A stretch of 64,000 nucleotides of DNA from JBCCTX01 sp964468435 (lineage in GTDB: Bacteria; Bacteroidota; Bacteroidia; J057). Shown here piece after piece: positions 9,686-17,916 of this stretch (positions are counted from its first letter, which is position 1; the number at the start of each line of letters is the position of its first letter). The stretch covers positions 1-64,000 of the forward strand of contig CAYXVE010000011.1 of the NCBI GenBank assembly GCA_964468435.1. Direction: 5' to 3'. The notes under the pieces are model-generated. The model did not search any database and was not told the DNA's origin. It worked only from the letters and a program-made list of their open reading frames with translations. The position numbers and the translations under genes were made by a program.

Positions 9686-10473
9686 ACCTCTCCTTATTAT
9701 ACCCTAAATACTACGTTTCAGGAAACCCAGGTGCTCTTATGATTTCACACCCGATGTCTCGATACTAGCATGTTAATTTCCCACTTTAAGTAGTCAATTT
9801 TCATCCAAATCCATGATACGGCAGTTTACCGTACACACGATATGTAAATTCCTGATATTATTTACATCGCAATAGGTGTAATACGTTAACAGACAAAAAA
9901 ACTGCATGTATGGTTCATATACAACTATAAATGCATCTATTTAGAAATTTATTCAAATTAAACTATTTCCTATTAAAAAATACTAGCAGTAGAGAATGGG
10001 AAAAACATGTATAACAGCGTATTATCAGTCAATGGGAAGGAAATATACCACGTATACTAAATGATCGTACGCTCCAATGTATCCTCGCAGCTCACTAAGT
10101 AGGTATCTAAATATGGATAACTATCATTAGCATGTGATCATGATATTACTTTTTCTGATATTACACTCTTCATACACGGGCATATCAATCCAAAATCTAT
10201 GTCAACTGACCCAATCGTTAAACTAGACAAGACGACAACAAAGACACCCATTATGCACTTGCACTGACAGTATATGGTGATACACTTTGGATGATCTGCA
10301 AAGGAATTAGAGACGATCATATCTATATATTAAGATAGCATTCCAACGCGAGCAAACACGAGGAGGTCTCATCTCAAAGGTCAATTTTTAATGTGTTATT
10401 GTGAAATAGGCTGAGAATCTCTGAACAGGAAGGCATTTATGCATTATGTAAACATAGTGAGACATGTTTACAA
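9686..10473. other. Gene-free stretch upstream of the pseudohelicase
   Basis: About 790 bp of AT-rich DNA with many stops in all frames and no convincing gene. It contains an inverted repeat at 9842-9867 and a short TACGG/CCGTA hairpin near 9821-9837, both closer to the pseudohelicase start than to the tRNA. A possible 60-codon reading frame at 10138-10320 has cysteine-rich, non-protein-like composition and is not called. Confidence 0.5.
9842..9867. promoter_or_regulatory. Operator-like inverted repeat
   Basis: ATGTAAAT at 9842-9849 and ATTTACAT at 9860-9867 form a perfect 8-bp inverted repeat with a 10-base spacer. Its centre is about 170 bp upstream of the pseudohelicase start, the nearest gene reading away from it. 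The size suits a dimeric regulator, but no cognate regulator is encoded beside it. Confidence 0.35.
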
Positions 10474-10507
10474 GAAAAAAGAGGAAGCCTTGTCAATCGA
10501 CTTCCTC
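10474..10507 (-). terminator. Intrinsic terminator of the tRNA-Pro transcript
   Basis: GAGGAAG (10481-10487) pairs with CTTCCTC (10501-10507). On the minus strand the 7-bp hairpin is followed directly by six T residues (10475-10480). It ends 11 bases beyond the tRNA 3' end, so it fits termination of the MerR-tRNA or tRNA transcript. Confidence 0.7.
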
Positions 10508-10517
10508 GTAGATTTTG

Positions 10518-10592
10518 TCGGGATGGGCAGATTCGAACTGCCGACCTCTCGCCCCCCAGACGAGCGCTCTAACCGGGCTGAGCCACATCCCG
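10518..10592 (-). tRNA. tRNA-Pro (anticodon GGG)
   Basis: A full cloverleaf folds on the minus strand: acceptor CGGGATG/CATCCCG, D stem GCTC/GAGC, anticodon stem CTCGT/GCGAG with loop CTGGGGG (anticodon GGG, reading proline CCC), variable AGGTC, T stem GGCAG/CTGCC with loop TTCGAAT. The discriminator base is A (10518). CCA is not encoded. The gene lies 19 bp after the MerR gene and is followed by a hairpin terminator. Confidence 0.95.
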
Positions 10593-10611
10593 ATAAATCA
10601 GAAATGCAAAT

Positions 10612-10944
10612 TTACAAAGAATCTTTTAATTCTAATAAAAAAGCGCGCAACTTCGCTAGGGTATCTATGATTTGAACGTCCTGATCGATATCAACCTGCT
10701 CATGCCTCAGCTTTTCTTTAGCGCCTTTGATGGTGTACTTCTGTACTTTTAACAGATAATGAATTTTGCGTAGTATCTCAAAATCTCTGGTGGTATACAC
10801 CCGGTTTCCCTGACGATTTTTTTTAGGTCGAATCTCTCTAAACTCTGTTTCCCAGAAGCGAATCAGAGATGGGGTAAGGTCAAGCATTTTGGCAACCTCT
10901 CCGATTGTGTAGTATTGCTTCTGAATTTGGTTTTTGGATTTCAC
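10612..10944 (-). CDS. MerR-family transcriptional regulator
   Basis: A 110-aa DNA-binding protein. The N-terminal winged helix-turn-helix reads YYTIGEVAKMLDLTPSLIRFWE with the wing NRQGNRVYTTRD, matching the MerR/HspR-like class common in Bacteroidota. A C-terminal helix (KLRAFLLELKD) should dimerise it. There are no cysteines for metal sensing, so it is not a heavy-metal MerR. It lies downstream of an M23 peptidase and alaS, a neighbourhood often seen in this phylum. The inducing signal is unknown. Confidence 0.85.
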   Translation of the reverse strand: MKSKNQIQKQYYTIGEVAKMLDLTPSLIRFWETEFREIRPKKNRQGNRVYTTRDFEILRKIHYLLKVQKYTIKGAKEKLRHEQVDIDQDVQIIDTLAKLRAFLLELKDSL

Positions 10945-10971
10945 GAAATCTACCCTTTTGAATTAACTTAA

Positions 10972-11011
10972 ATAAAATCCCCCTAAATCTCGATATCCTG
11001 AGTTTTAGGGG
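10972..11011 (-). terminator. Intrinsic terminator after the M23 peptidase gene
   Basis: CCCCTAAA (10980-10987) and TTTAGGGG (11004-11011) form an 8-bp stem with a 16-base loop. On the minus strand it is followed by a T-rich stretch (GGATTTTATTT). It lies between the M23 gene and the MerR gene and would separate the two transcripts. Confidence 0.5.
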
Positions 11012-11100
11012 AAGATGTAAGAAAGTTGGTTTTTTTGTCTGAAAAACAAGAACTGTTTAGCTATATAAAATTTTACAACATGTACAATTTATTGTACAGA

Positions 11101-12066
11101 CTAGTCCATTGATTCGTTATCTTTTACAGCTTCAGCTTCCTTACGCAGTGCAACTATTTCTTCAGCAGTCATATCTGCATAAAAGTAGTCAATAGGATTT
11201 ACGCGTTTTCCATCTTTGATCACTTCATAATGCAGGTGAGGACCTTTGGAAAGCCCGGTATTACCACTCAATGCAATAACATCTCCCCTCTTAACTTTAT
11301 CACCTTTTTTCACTTTCATACTTCCTTTTTCCAGGTGTGCATACTTGGTTACATATCCAAAACCATGGTCAATTTCCACTTGGTAGCCATATCCACCATA
11401 GCTTTTACTGGCTTTAATGACCGTTCCATCGCCAGTAGCATAAACAGGAGTACCTATTCTAGCCTGGAAATCCAATCCATAGTGCATCTTGCGAATCTTG
11501 AGGATAGGATGCATTCTCATGCCGAAAGTTGATACAATGCTTCCAGGGACGGGAATTACCGCTGGTAATTGCTTGAGTCGATCCTGATTTCGCGAGACCT
11601 CCTTAAACAGCTCATTGTAGCTTGATTCCTGTAGTTTGATCTTGTGTTCCAGCAGATCGATACGCTTTTCTGCTTCCTTTAGATTGTTGGGGTCATCTGA
11701 AGGCTGGTAGTCTGCAGATCCACCAATACCACCATTCCAGACACCAGATGAAACAGGTTCCCGGTTCAACAGACTTCTATAAAAATCGTTATCCCGCTCG
11801 TGGAGTTGATCGACAAAAGATTCCAGGCGGGATATTTTAACAAGGTTTTCATCTATTTTAGCTATAAGATCATTATTCTGCCTTCGCAACATAGCCATTT
11901 TGGGATCATCGAACATAAAAAGGTATGCATACAGACCCAATGCTGCAAAGCAGGCGGAGGTAAAGAGATGTATGGCTACTCTTCTTAGGACAGAAAGTGG
12001 TGAAGTCTTCACCTCCTTAAATGAGCAATCTTCTGGATCGTAGTAGTATTGTATTTTTTTAGCCAT
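11101..12066 (-). CDS. M23-family peptidase (murein endopeptidase) with N-terminal membrane anchor
   Basis: A 321-aa cell-wall peptidase of the LytM/peptidase M23 type. A single transmembrane segment lies at about residues 29-50 with a coiled coil after it (to about residue 165). The C-terminal catalytic domain has the zinc ligands in HYGLDF (HxxxD) and HLHYEV (HxH), with GxGxxxxASKSYGGYGYQVEIDH between them. The domain is expected in the periplasm, acting on peptidoglycan cross-links or as an activator. It is divergent from alaS across a 197-bp intergenic region, a conserved Bacteroidota arrangement. Confidence 0.9.
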   Translation of the reverse strand: MAKKIQYYYDPEDCSFKEVKTSPLSVLRRVAIHLFTSACFAALGLYAYLFMFDDPKMAMLRRQNNDLIAKIDENLVKISRLESFVDQLHERDNDFYRSLLNREPVSSGVWNGGIGGSADYQPSDDPNNLKEAEKRIDLLEHKIKLQESSYNELFKEVSRNQDRLKQLPAVIPVPGSIVSTFGMRMHPILKIRKMHYGLDFQARIGTPVYATGDGTVIKASKSYGGYGYQVEIDHGFGYVTKYAHLEKGSMKVKKGDKVKRGDVIALSGNTGLSKGPHLHYEVIKDGKRVNPIDYFYADMTAEEIVALRKEAEAVKDNESMD

Positions 12067-12263
12067 AAGATTAGGGGGTTAATAAAAATTGCTACCTTTA
12101 CGATAGTTTATGAGCAAGTATTACACCAAATAAATTTACTATTTTTTCTAAGCACCTACAGATGTTGTATGCAAGATACTAAAAAATCAGACTAAGCAAA
12201 CAACCCAGTACGCTAACAATCGGAGCTTGTGCAATAACTACTGGATAAAAGTGTAACAAATCG

Positions 12264-14888
12264 ATGAAATCTTCTAAAGAAATACGTCAACATTTCCTAA
12301 AATTCTTTCGTGAAAAACAGCATCAGATTGTACCTTCATCACCTATCGTAGTAAAAAATGATCCTACCCTTTTGTTTACTAATGCTGGGATGAATCAGTT
12401 TAAAGATATATTCTTGGGACTTAAAATGCCATCGTCTACCCGCATAGCTGATACCCAGAAATGCCTTCGCGTATCGGGTAAGCACAATGATCTCGAAGAA
12501 GTGGGACACGATACTTATCATCACACCATGTTTGAGATGCTGGGTAACTGGTCATTTGGCGATTATTACAAAACTGAAGCCATACAGTGGGCCTGGGAAC
12601 TTCTTACAGAGAGATTTGGCCTGGAACCCAAACGCATCTATGCCACTATATTTGGAGGTGATCCAGATGACCAGCTTGAAATAGATCAGGAAGCTATAGA
12701 AGAATGGAAAAAATACCTCCCTGAAGATCGCATTCTGCCCTTTGGCAAAAAGGATAACTTCTGGGAAATGGGTGAGGTCGGCCCGTCAGGCCCCTGCTCG
12801 GAAATACATATTGACTTACGTCCGGATGAAGAACGTAGCAAAACCGACGGAAAGGAACTCGTAAACACAGATCATCCTCAGGTAATCGAAATATGGAACC
12901 TCGTATTCATACAGTATAACCGTAAGACAGACGGCTCGCTAGAAGAACTTCCAGCCAAGCATGTCGATACAGGCATGGGATTTGAAAGACTGGTCATGGC
13001 TCTGCAGGAGCGGAAATCCACCTATGACATCGATCTATTTGACCGTCTTAAAGCAAACCTGGAAAATCGTACAGGAATCAACTATGAGCAAGCTGATGAT
13101 ATCCAGCAGGTAGCTTGCCGGGTAGTCATGGATCATATTCGCGCAGTGGCATTCACAATCGCCGATGGACAAATCCCTTCCAATACTGGTGCTGGCTATG
13201 TAATTCGGCGGATTCTGAGACGGGCCTCCCGCTATGCGTTTTCCTATCTCGGACTCAGTGAACCTTTTCTCTATGAACTCATTAATATCCTCGTACAGGA
13301 ATACCAAGATGTGTTTCCTGAATTGGTCAACCAAAAAGATTTTATCCAACGCATTATCCTGGAAGAGGAAAAAGGCTTTCTCAATAAGCTGGAGAGTGGT
13401 ACACAGATGTTTCATGAATATATTACCTCAAACAAGCGCAAAAAGAAAATTGATGGAGAATTTGCTTTTAAACTATACGATACCTATGGTTTTCCCATCG
13501 ACCTGACTCAGCTTATGGCCAGGGAACAGGGAAAAGAGGTAGATATGAAGGGTTTTGGTAAACTGCTTAAGGAACAGAAAGAAAGAAGTCGCGCTGCAAC
13601 AATTCTAAGTGCGGGAGACTGGGTAATCGTGAATCCATCCTCTGACCTTCCCCGCTTTCTGGGCTATGATCTATTAGAACTGGAAACACAAGTCAGACAA
13701 TATAGAACCGTCAAAACCAACAAGAAACAATTATACCAACTCGTTTTGGAGGAGACGCCTTTTTACGCAGAAAGTGGAGGACAAATAGGTGATCAGGGAA
13801 TACTCACCAATGGTCAAGAGACGATCAAAATACTCGATACACAAAAGGAAAACGAACTCATAATCCATCTTATAGACAAACTACCGGGAGATTCTTCCGG
13901 CAGTTGGAAGGCCATCGTTGACGAAGAAAGGCGTAAAAAAATCCGGATCAACCATACAGCTACTCACCTGCTACATGCTGCATTACGAGAAGTACTGGGA
14001 AACCATGTAGAGCAGCGTGGATCGCTGGTATCAGATAAAAGCCTCCGGTTTGATTTTTCGCATTTTGCCAAAGTGAATGATGACGAAATCAAACGCATCG
14101 AACACATCGTCAACCGAAAGATTTCTGAAGGTATCTCCCTTCAGGAGTTTCGGGATATTCCCATCGAAGATGCCAAACGTATGGGAGCTATGGCACTGTT
14201 TGGAGAAAAATATGGAGACTATGTGCGGGTAATCGTATTTGACCCTCAATACAGTGTAGAACTATGTGGAGGTACTCATGTACCTAATACCAGCGACATA
14301 CAGTTATTCAAATTAATTTCTGAAGGCTCCGTAGCCGCGGGCATCCGTAGAGTCGAAGCCTACACGAACGAGGGAGCTATCGAATATATTAATAAAAAAC
14401 TCAATCTGCTCGAGCGTCTATCCGCACAAATGAAATCCTCGAAACCGCTGGATGAGGCTCTTCATGACCTAATAGAGAAAAATAAAGAACTGGAAAGAGA
14501 GCTTCAGAAGCTCAATTCTGAAAAAGTCCAGCAAATAAAAGCAGAACTGCTTGAGAAAGTTACGACCCACAATGGGGTTCAACTGATCCGGGAAGTCGTC
14601 TCTGTACCCTCTTCTGATGATCTAAAACAATTATCATTTGATCTGAAAAAAAACACCCAGAATACCCTAATCGTACTAGGAGCTGTCATAAACAACAAAC
14701 CCTTGCTCAGCATCATTATGAGCGATGATCTTGCTGAAGAGAAAAAATACCATGCAGGTGAAATGATACGTACCCTGGCCAAAGAAATCAAAGGGGGTGG
14801 GGGTGGTCAGCCATTTTATGCTACAGCAGGCGGAAAAGACGTATCAGGACTTTCCAAAGCACTGAAAAAAGTGGATGAACTTTTGTAA
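12264..14888 (+). CDS. alaS: Alanine--tRNA ligase
   Basis: Charges tRNA-Ala in the cytoplasm. The 874-aa protein has the class II core at the N-terminus (KSSKEIRQHFLKFF, FTNAGMNQFKD, VGHDTYHHTMFEMLGNWSFGDY), the editing domain with zinc-type motifs HTATHLLHAAL and CGGTH, and the C-terminal DHHA1 glycine-rich GGGGGQPFYATAGG. Every domain is full length. The ATG at 12264 follows an AACAAATCG leader and matches the usual N-terminus. Confidence 0.98.
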   Translation: MKSSKEIRQHFLKFFREKQHQIVPSSPIVVKNDPTLLFTNAGMNQFKDIFLGLKMPSSTRIADTQKCLRVSGKHNDLEEVGHDTYHHTMFEMLGNWSFGDYYKTEAIQWAWELLTERFGLEPKRIYATIFGGDPDDQLEIDQEAIEEWKKYLPEDRILPFGKKDNFWEMGEVGPSGPCSEIHIDLRPDEERSKTDGKELVNTDHPQVIEIWNLVFIQYNRKTDGSLEELPAKHVDTGMGFERLVMALQERKSTYDIDLFDRLKANLENRTGINYEQADDIQQVACRVVMDHIRAVAFTIADGQIPSNTGAGYVIRRILRRASRYAFSYLGLSEPFLYELINILVQEYQDVFPELVNQKDFIQRIILEEEKGFLNKLESGTQMFHEYITSNKRKKKIDGEFAFKLYDTYGFPIDLTQLMAREQGKEVDMKGFGKLLKEQKERSRAATILSAGDWVIVNPSSDLPRFLGYDLLELETQVRQYRTVKTNKKQLYQLVLEETPFYAESGGQIGDQGILTNGQETIKILDTQKENELIIHLIDKLPGDSSGSWKAIVDEERRKKIRINHTATHLLHAALREVLGNHVEQRGSLVSDKSLRFDFSHFAKVNDDEIKRIEHIVNRKISEGISLQEFRDIPIEDAKRMGAMALFGEKYGDYVRVIVFDPQYSVELCGGTHVPNTSDIQLFKLISEGSVAAGIRRVEAYTNEGAIEYINKKLNLLERLSAQMKSSKPLDEALHDLIEKNKELERELQKLNSEKVQQIKAELLEKVTTHNGVQLIREVVSVPSSDDLKQLSFDLKKNTQNTLIVLGAVINNKPLLSIIMSDDLAEEKKYHAGEMIRTLAKEIKGGGGGQPFYATAGGKDVSGLSKALKKVDELL

Positions 14889-15009
14889 AAATTTTCCCTG
14901 TTTATAAGGGTCAGAAGTTTTTTTAAAATTTTTTTCTGTTCTTTTCACTACCGGGTATCTTACGAGCTGTGATACTTTACAAAGGGTATCCTGAATCTTA
15001 CTCTACATC

Positions 15010-15618
15010 CTAAAACTGCCAGGTTATTGCCAGACCGTTACCTGTAAAAGTGACATGGCTCAGTACCTCTCTTAACTGTGGTGTAGTAGCTCTGTGGTGA
15101 ATCCAAAACAGTGTAGCATCAAATATTAACAGGAAGCCTCCCTGCAGGATGAGGGAACGACCGTAACCCTTCAGGCGTTCAGGTTTATTTTCGACCCTCC
15201 GGGAACGCTCCATGAGGTAAGCCCCACCAGCCATATAGCCCAGATCCAGCGCAGCATTGAACAGAAGGATCTTCTCTATATTTTGTTGCTCCTGAAAAGT
15301 GCTCCAGAGATCAAAGGAAGCCGGATCTGCTGTATAGCTGCCATACAAACCTGCTCCAGCTAAGCCCAAGTTAATGACATTCCAGAACATATTCATTTCG
15401 TGAAAATATTTGGTGCTACCTGTAGTCTGACCCCGAAGCACAGCTCCGCTTACTATGTTGGCTACTGCCCAGCTACCCAGAACCCACATTCCGGTTTTAT
15501 TGATCTGAAGCCTGTGTTGATTGATTGCCGTAAGCGTAGAATCCTGAGTATAAGCCTCGGAAATGCATGCCGTTAGAATTAGCAGAATGATCCAGGAGTA
15601 TTTACCTTTTAGTGTCAT
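15010..15618 (-). CDS. Conserved hypothetical membrane protein (DUF6992-like)
   Basis: A 202-aa protein with an N-terminal signal or membrane segment (WIILLILTACISEAY) and three or four further hydrophobic stretches: WVLGSWAVANIVSGAV, FWNVINLGLAGAGLYG, IEKILLFNAALDLGYMAGGAYLM and LILQGGFLLIFDATLFW. The pattern resembles the Bacteroidota family I know as DUF6992, though I hold that name with moderate certainty. No catalytic motif is visible. It is convergent with alaS, 122 bp apart. Function unknown. Confidence 0.65.
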   Translation of the reverse strand: MTLKGKYSWIILLILTACISEAYTQDSTLTAINQHRLQINKTGMWVLGSWAVANIVSGAVLRGQTTGSTKYFHEMNMFWNVINLGLAGAGLYGSYTADPASFDLWSTFQEQQNIEKILLFNAALDLGYMAGGAYLMERSRRVENKPERLKGYGRSLILQGGFLLIFDATLFWIHHRATTPQLREVLSHVTFTGNGLAITWQF

Positions 15619-15677
15619 ACAATAATTCTTTTTAGTAAAAGTATTAAAGCCAACCAGTTGTTCAAAATACGTGGATT

Positions 15678-16640
15678 TTAAGAAGGGTTTAAGCTGAGCT
15701 TCTCCCGGAGATTTTCCAGCATATCTCGCGTCATCATATCCAGATCATACCCCGTTCTCCAGTTCCAGTCCTGCTGGCTGATAGCATCATCAATTGACCT
15801 AGGCCAGCTCACTGCAATTTCCTGCCGAAAATCAGGCTGATAGGTAATCGTGAAAGCAGGAATATATTGCTGAATCTGATGTGCCAGAGATTCCGGCGTA
15901 ATGCTTATTCCAGCCAGATTATAACTTGATCTGACAGTGAGTTGATCTGCTGGTGTGTGCATGAGTTCGAGGGTAGCGCGTATGGCATCAGGCATATACA
16001 TCATGGGCAATGCTGTATTAGCTTCTATATATGAGGTGTATGAACCCTTGCTCAGTGCTTTGTAGAAGATATCAACAGCATAGTCAGTTGTACCACCGCC
16101 GGGAAGGGCTTTATAACTGATCAACCCGGGATACCTCAGACTTCTGATATCTACTGCGTGTTTCATGTGATAATAGGCAGCCCATCTTTCACCAGCAAGT
16201 TTACTGATACCATACATAGTGATAGGGTCCATAATAGTCTCCTGAGGAGTACGATCACGGGGCGTGCCCGGCCCAAATACCGCGATGGAACTAGGCCAGA
16301 AAATTTTACACTTATACTGCACTGCTGCCTCCAGACCATTGATCAGACCTTCCATATTTAGCCTCCAGGCAAACTGCGGATTCGATTCTGCTTTGGCTGA
16401 AAGTACTGCTGCCAATAAATATATCTGTGTAATAGTGTATTTCCTGATGATTGTTCTCAATTGTTCTTTATCCAGTATATTGAGGTGTTCGTAAATCGCA
16501 GGAACTTCCTGCATATTTCGGGGTTCTACTATATCTGATGCAATGACATGGTTTTCACCATAGATCTGCTGTAATTCCGGAATGAGGTCAGAGCCGATTT
16601 GCCCAAGGGCACCTAAAACCAAAACACTTTCTTTGGACAT
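15678..16640 (-). CDS. Short-chain L-threonine 3-dehydrogenase (NAD-dependent epimerase/dehydratase fold)
   Basis: Expected to oxidise L-threonine to 2-amino-3-ketobutyrate. The 320-aa protein opens with the Rossmann motif LGALGQIGSDLIPEL and carries the SDR catalytic YGISKLAGE (YxxxK) and the preceding FWPSSIAVFG. Bacterial short-chain threonine dehydrogenases of this extended-SDR type keep these features, including RSLRYPGLISYKA and GGGTTDYAVDIFY. The head-to-head neighbour is kbl, whose product uses the reaction product, which strongly supports this role over UDP-sugar epimerase. Confidence 0.88.
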   Translation of the reverse strand: MSKESVLVLGALGQIGSDLIPELQQIYGENHVIASDIVEPRNMQEVPAIYEHLNILDKEQLRTIIRKYTITQIYLLAAVLSAKAESNPQFAWRLNMEGLINGLEAAVQYKCKIFWPSSIAVFGPGTPRDRTPQETIMDPITMYGISKLAGERWAAYYHMKHAVDIRSLRYPGLISYKALPGGGTTDYAVDIFYKALSKGSYTSYIEANTALPMMYMPDAIRATLELMHTPADQLTVRSSYNLAGISITPESLAHQIQQYIPAFTITYQPDFRQEIAVSWPRSIDDAISQQDWNWRTGYDLDMMTRDMLENLREKLSLNPS

Positions 16641-16713
16641 AAATCAAATACTTATAAATTTTGTATAATTTGTACACGAATCATTGAACACACAAATAAA
16701 TGTAACAGATATT

Positions 16714-17904
16714 ATGTACGGAAAAATCAAGACAGCGCTACAACAGGAAATTCAGGAAATACGCGACTCAGGACTCTACAAAGATGAGCGGATCATCACT
16801 ACTCCCCAGGGAGCTAATATAGATACTACCCAACGTTCACATGTACTTAATTTTTGCGCTAATAATTATCTAGGACTTTCATCACATCCGAAAGTAATCG
16901 AAGCAGCCAAAAAAGCATTGGACACGCATGGATTTGGGATGTCATCTGTACGTTTCATTTGTGGGACGCAGGATATTCATAAAGAACTGGAAAAGAAGAT
17001 CAGTGATTTTCTGGGAATGGAAGATACCATTCTCTATGCAGCAGCCTTTGACGCAAATGGAGGTTTATTTGAACCTCTCCTGGGAAAAGAGGACGCGGTC
17101 ATTTCAGATCAGCTCAATCACGCTTCCATCATCGATGGGATACGTCTGTGCAAGGCACAGAGATTTCGTTACAAGCACAACGATATGGCTGATCTGGAAG
17201 AGAAGCTCAAAGAGGCTTCAGGTGCCCGAAGAAGGCTGATTGCGACAGATGGCGTATTCTCGATGGATGGTACCATCGCTCAGTTGGATAAGATCTGTGA
17301 TCTTGCTGATAAATATGACGCACTGGTCATGTCAGACGAATGCCATTCGACGGGTTTCACGGGAAAAAAAGGAAGAGGCGTACATGAATACCACGAAGTA
17401 GTGGACCGTATAGATATTATCACAGGTACACTGGGAAAAGCCCTGGGAGGCGCATCAGGCGGTTTTACAGCTTCCAAAAAAGAAATCATAGATATCCTTC
17501 GTCAGCGTTCTAGACCCTATCTGTTTTCCAATACCCTTGCACCGCCTATCGTAGCGGCTTCGATCGAGGTGCTAGACCTGCTGAGTTCTACCACTGAACT
17601 GAGGGATCAACTAGCAGAAAATACAATATATTTCCGTACACAAATGACACTTGCGGGATTTGACATCAAACCCGGAGCGCACCCCATCGTGCCTGTAATG
17701 TTGTATGATGCTCCACTGGCACAGAAATTTGCCTCAAAACTACTGGAGAAAGGAATCTACGTCATCGGATTTTTCTATCCTGTAGTACCCAAAGGAGAAG
17801 CTCGCATCCGGGTTCAGGTTTCTGCACAGCATAGCCGCATCCATCTGGATCAGGCAATTACTGCTTTTAAAGAAGTAGGGAAAGAGCTGGGAGTAATCAA
17901 ATAA
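16714..17904 (+). CDS. kbl: Glycine C-acetyltransferase (2-amino-3-ketobutyrate CoA ligase)
   Basis: A PLP enzyme of the alpha-oxoamine synthase family that cleaves 2-amino-3-ketobutyrate with CoA to glycine and acetyl-CoA. The ATG at 16714 ([13 protein letters not shown]) matches the usual N-terminus better than an upstream in-frame TTG at 16684. Visible are [14 protein letters not shown], the cofactor-binding [22 protein letters not shown], and the PLP lysine in [14 protein letters not shown]. With the divergent threonine dehydrogenase it forms a complete threonine-to-glycine route; serine palmitoyltransferase is a related alternative but less likely here. Confidence 0.93.
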   Translation: MYGKIKTALQQEIQEIRDSGLYKDERIITTPQGANIDTTQRSHVLNFCANNYLGLSSHPKVIEAAKKALDTHGFGMSSVRFICGTQDIHKELEKKISDFLGMEDTILYAAAFDANGGLFEPLLGKEDAVISDQLNHASIIDGIRLCKAQRFRYKHNDMADLEEKLKEASGARRRLIATDGVFSMDGTIAQLDKICDLADKYDALVMSDECHSTGFTGKKGRGVHEYHEVVDRIDIITGTLGKALGGASGGFTASKKEIIDILRQRSRPYLFSNTLAPPIVAASIEVLDLLSSTTELRDQLAENTIYFRTQMTLAGFDIKPGAHPIVPVMLYDAPLAQKFASKLLEKGIYVIGFFYPVVPKGEARIRVQVSAQHSRIHLDQAITAFKEVGKELGVIK

Positions 17905-17916
17905 ATAGTCTCTATT

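Noticed and set aside
10138..10320. Minus-strand 60-codon frame in the leader of the pseudohelicase
   Set aside because: Cys- and Ile-rich random composition, no ribosome-binding site, no neighbours or homology pattern.
10439..10675. Plus-strand frame across the tRNA-Pro gene
   Set aside because: It lies over the tRNA (MGRFELPTSRPPD... is the typical false translation of a tRNA) and the end of the MerR gene.
14889..14935. Possible alaS terminator
   Set aside because: CCCT/AGGG is only a 4-bp stem with a nearby T run; too weak to call.
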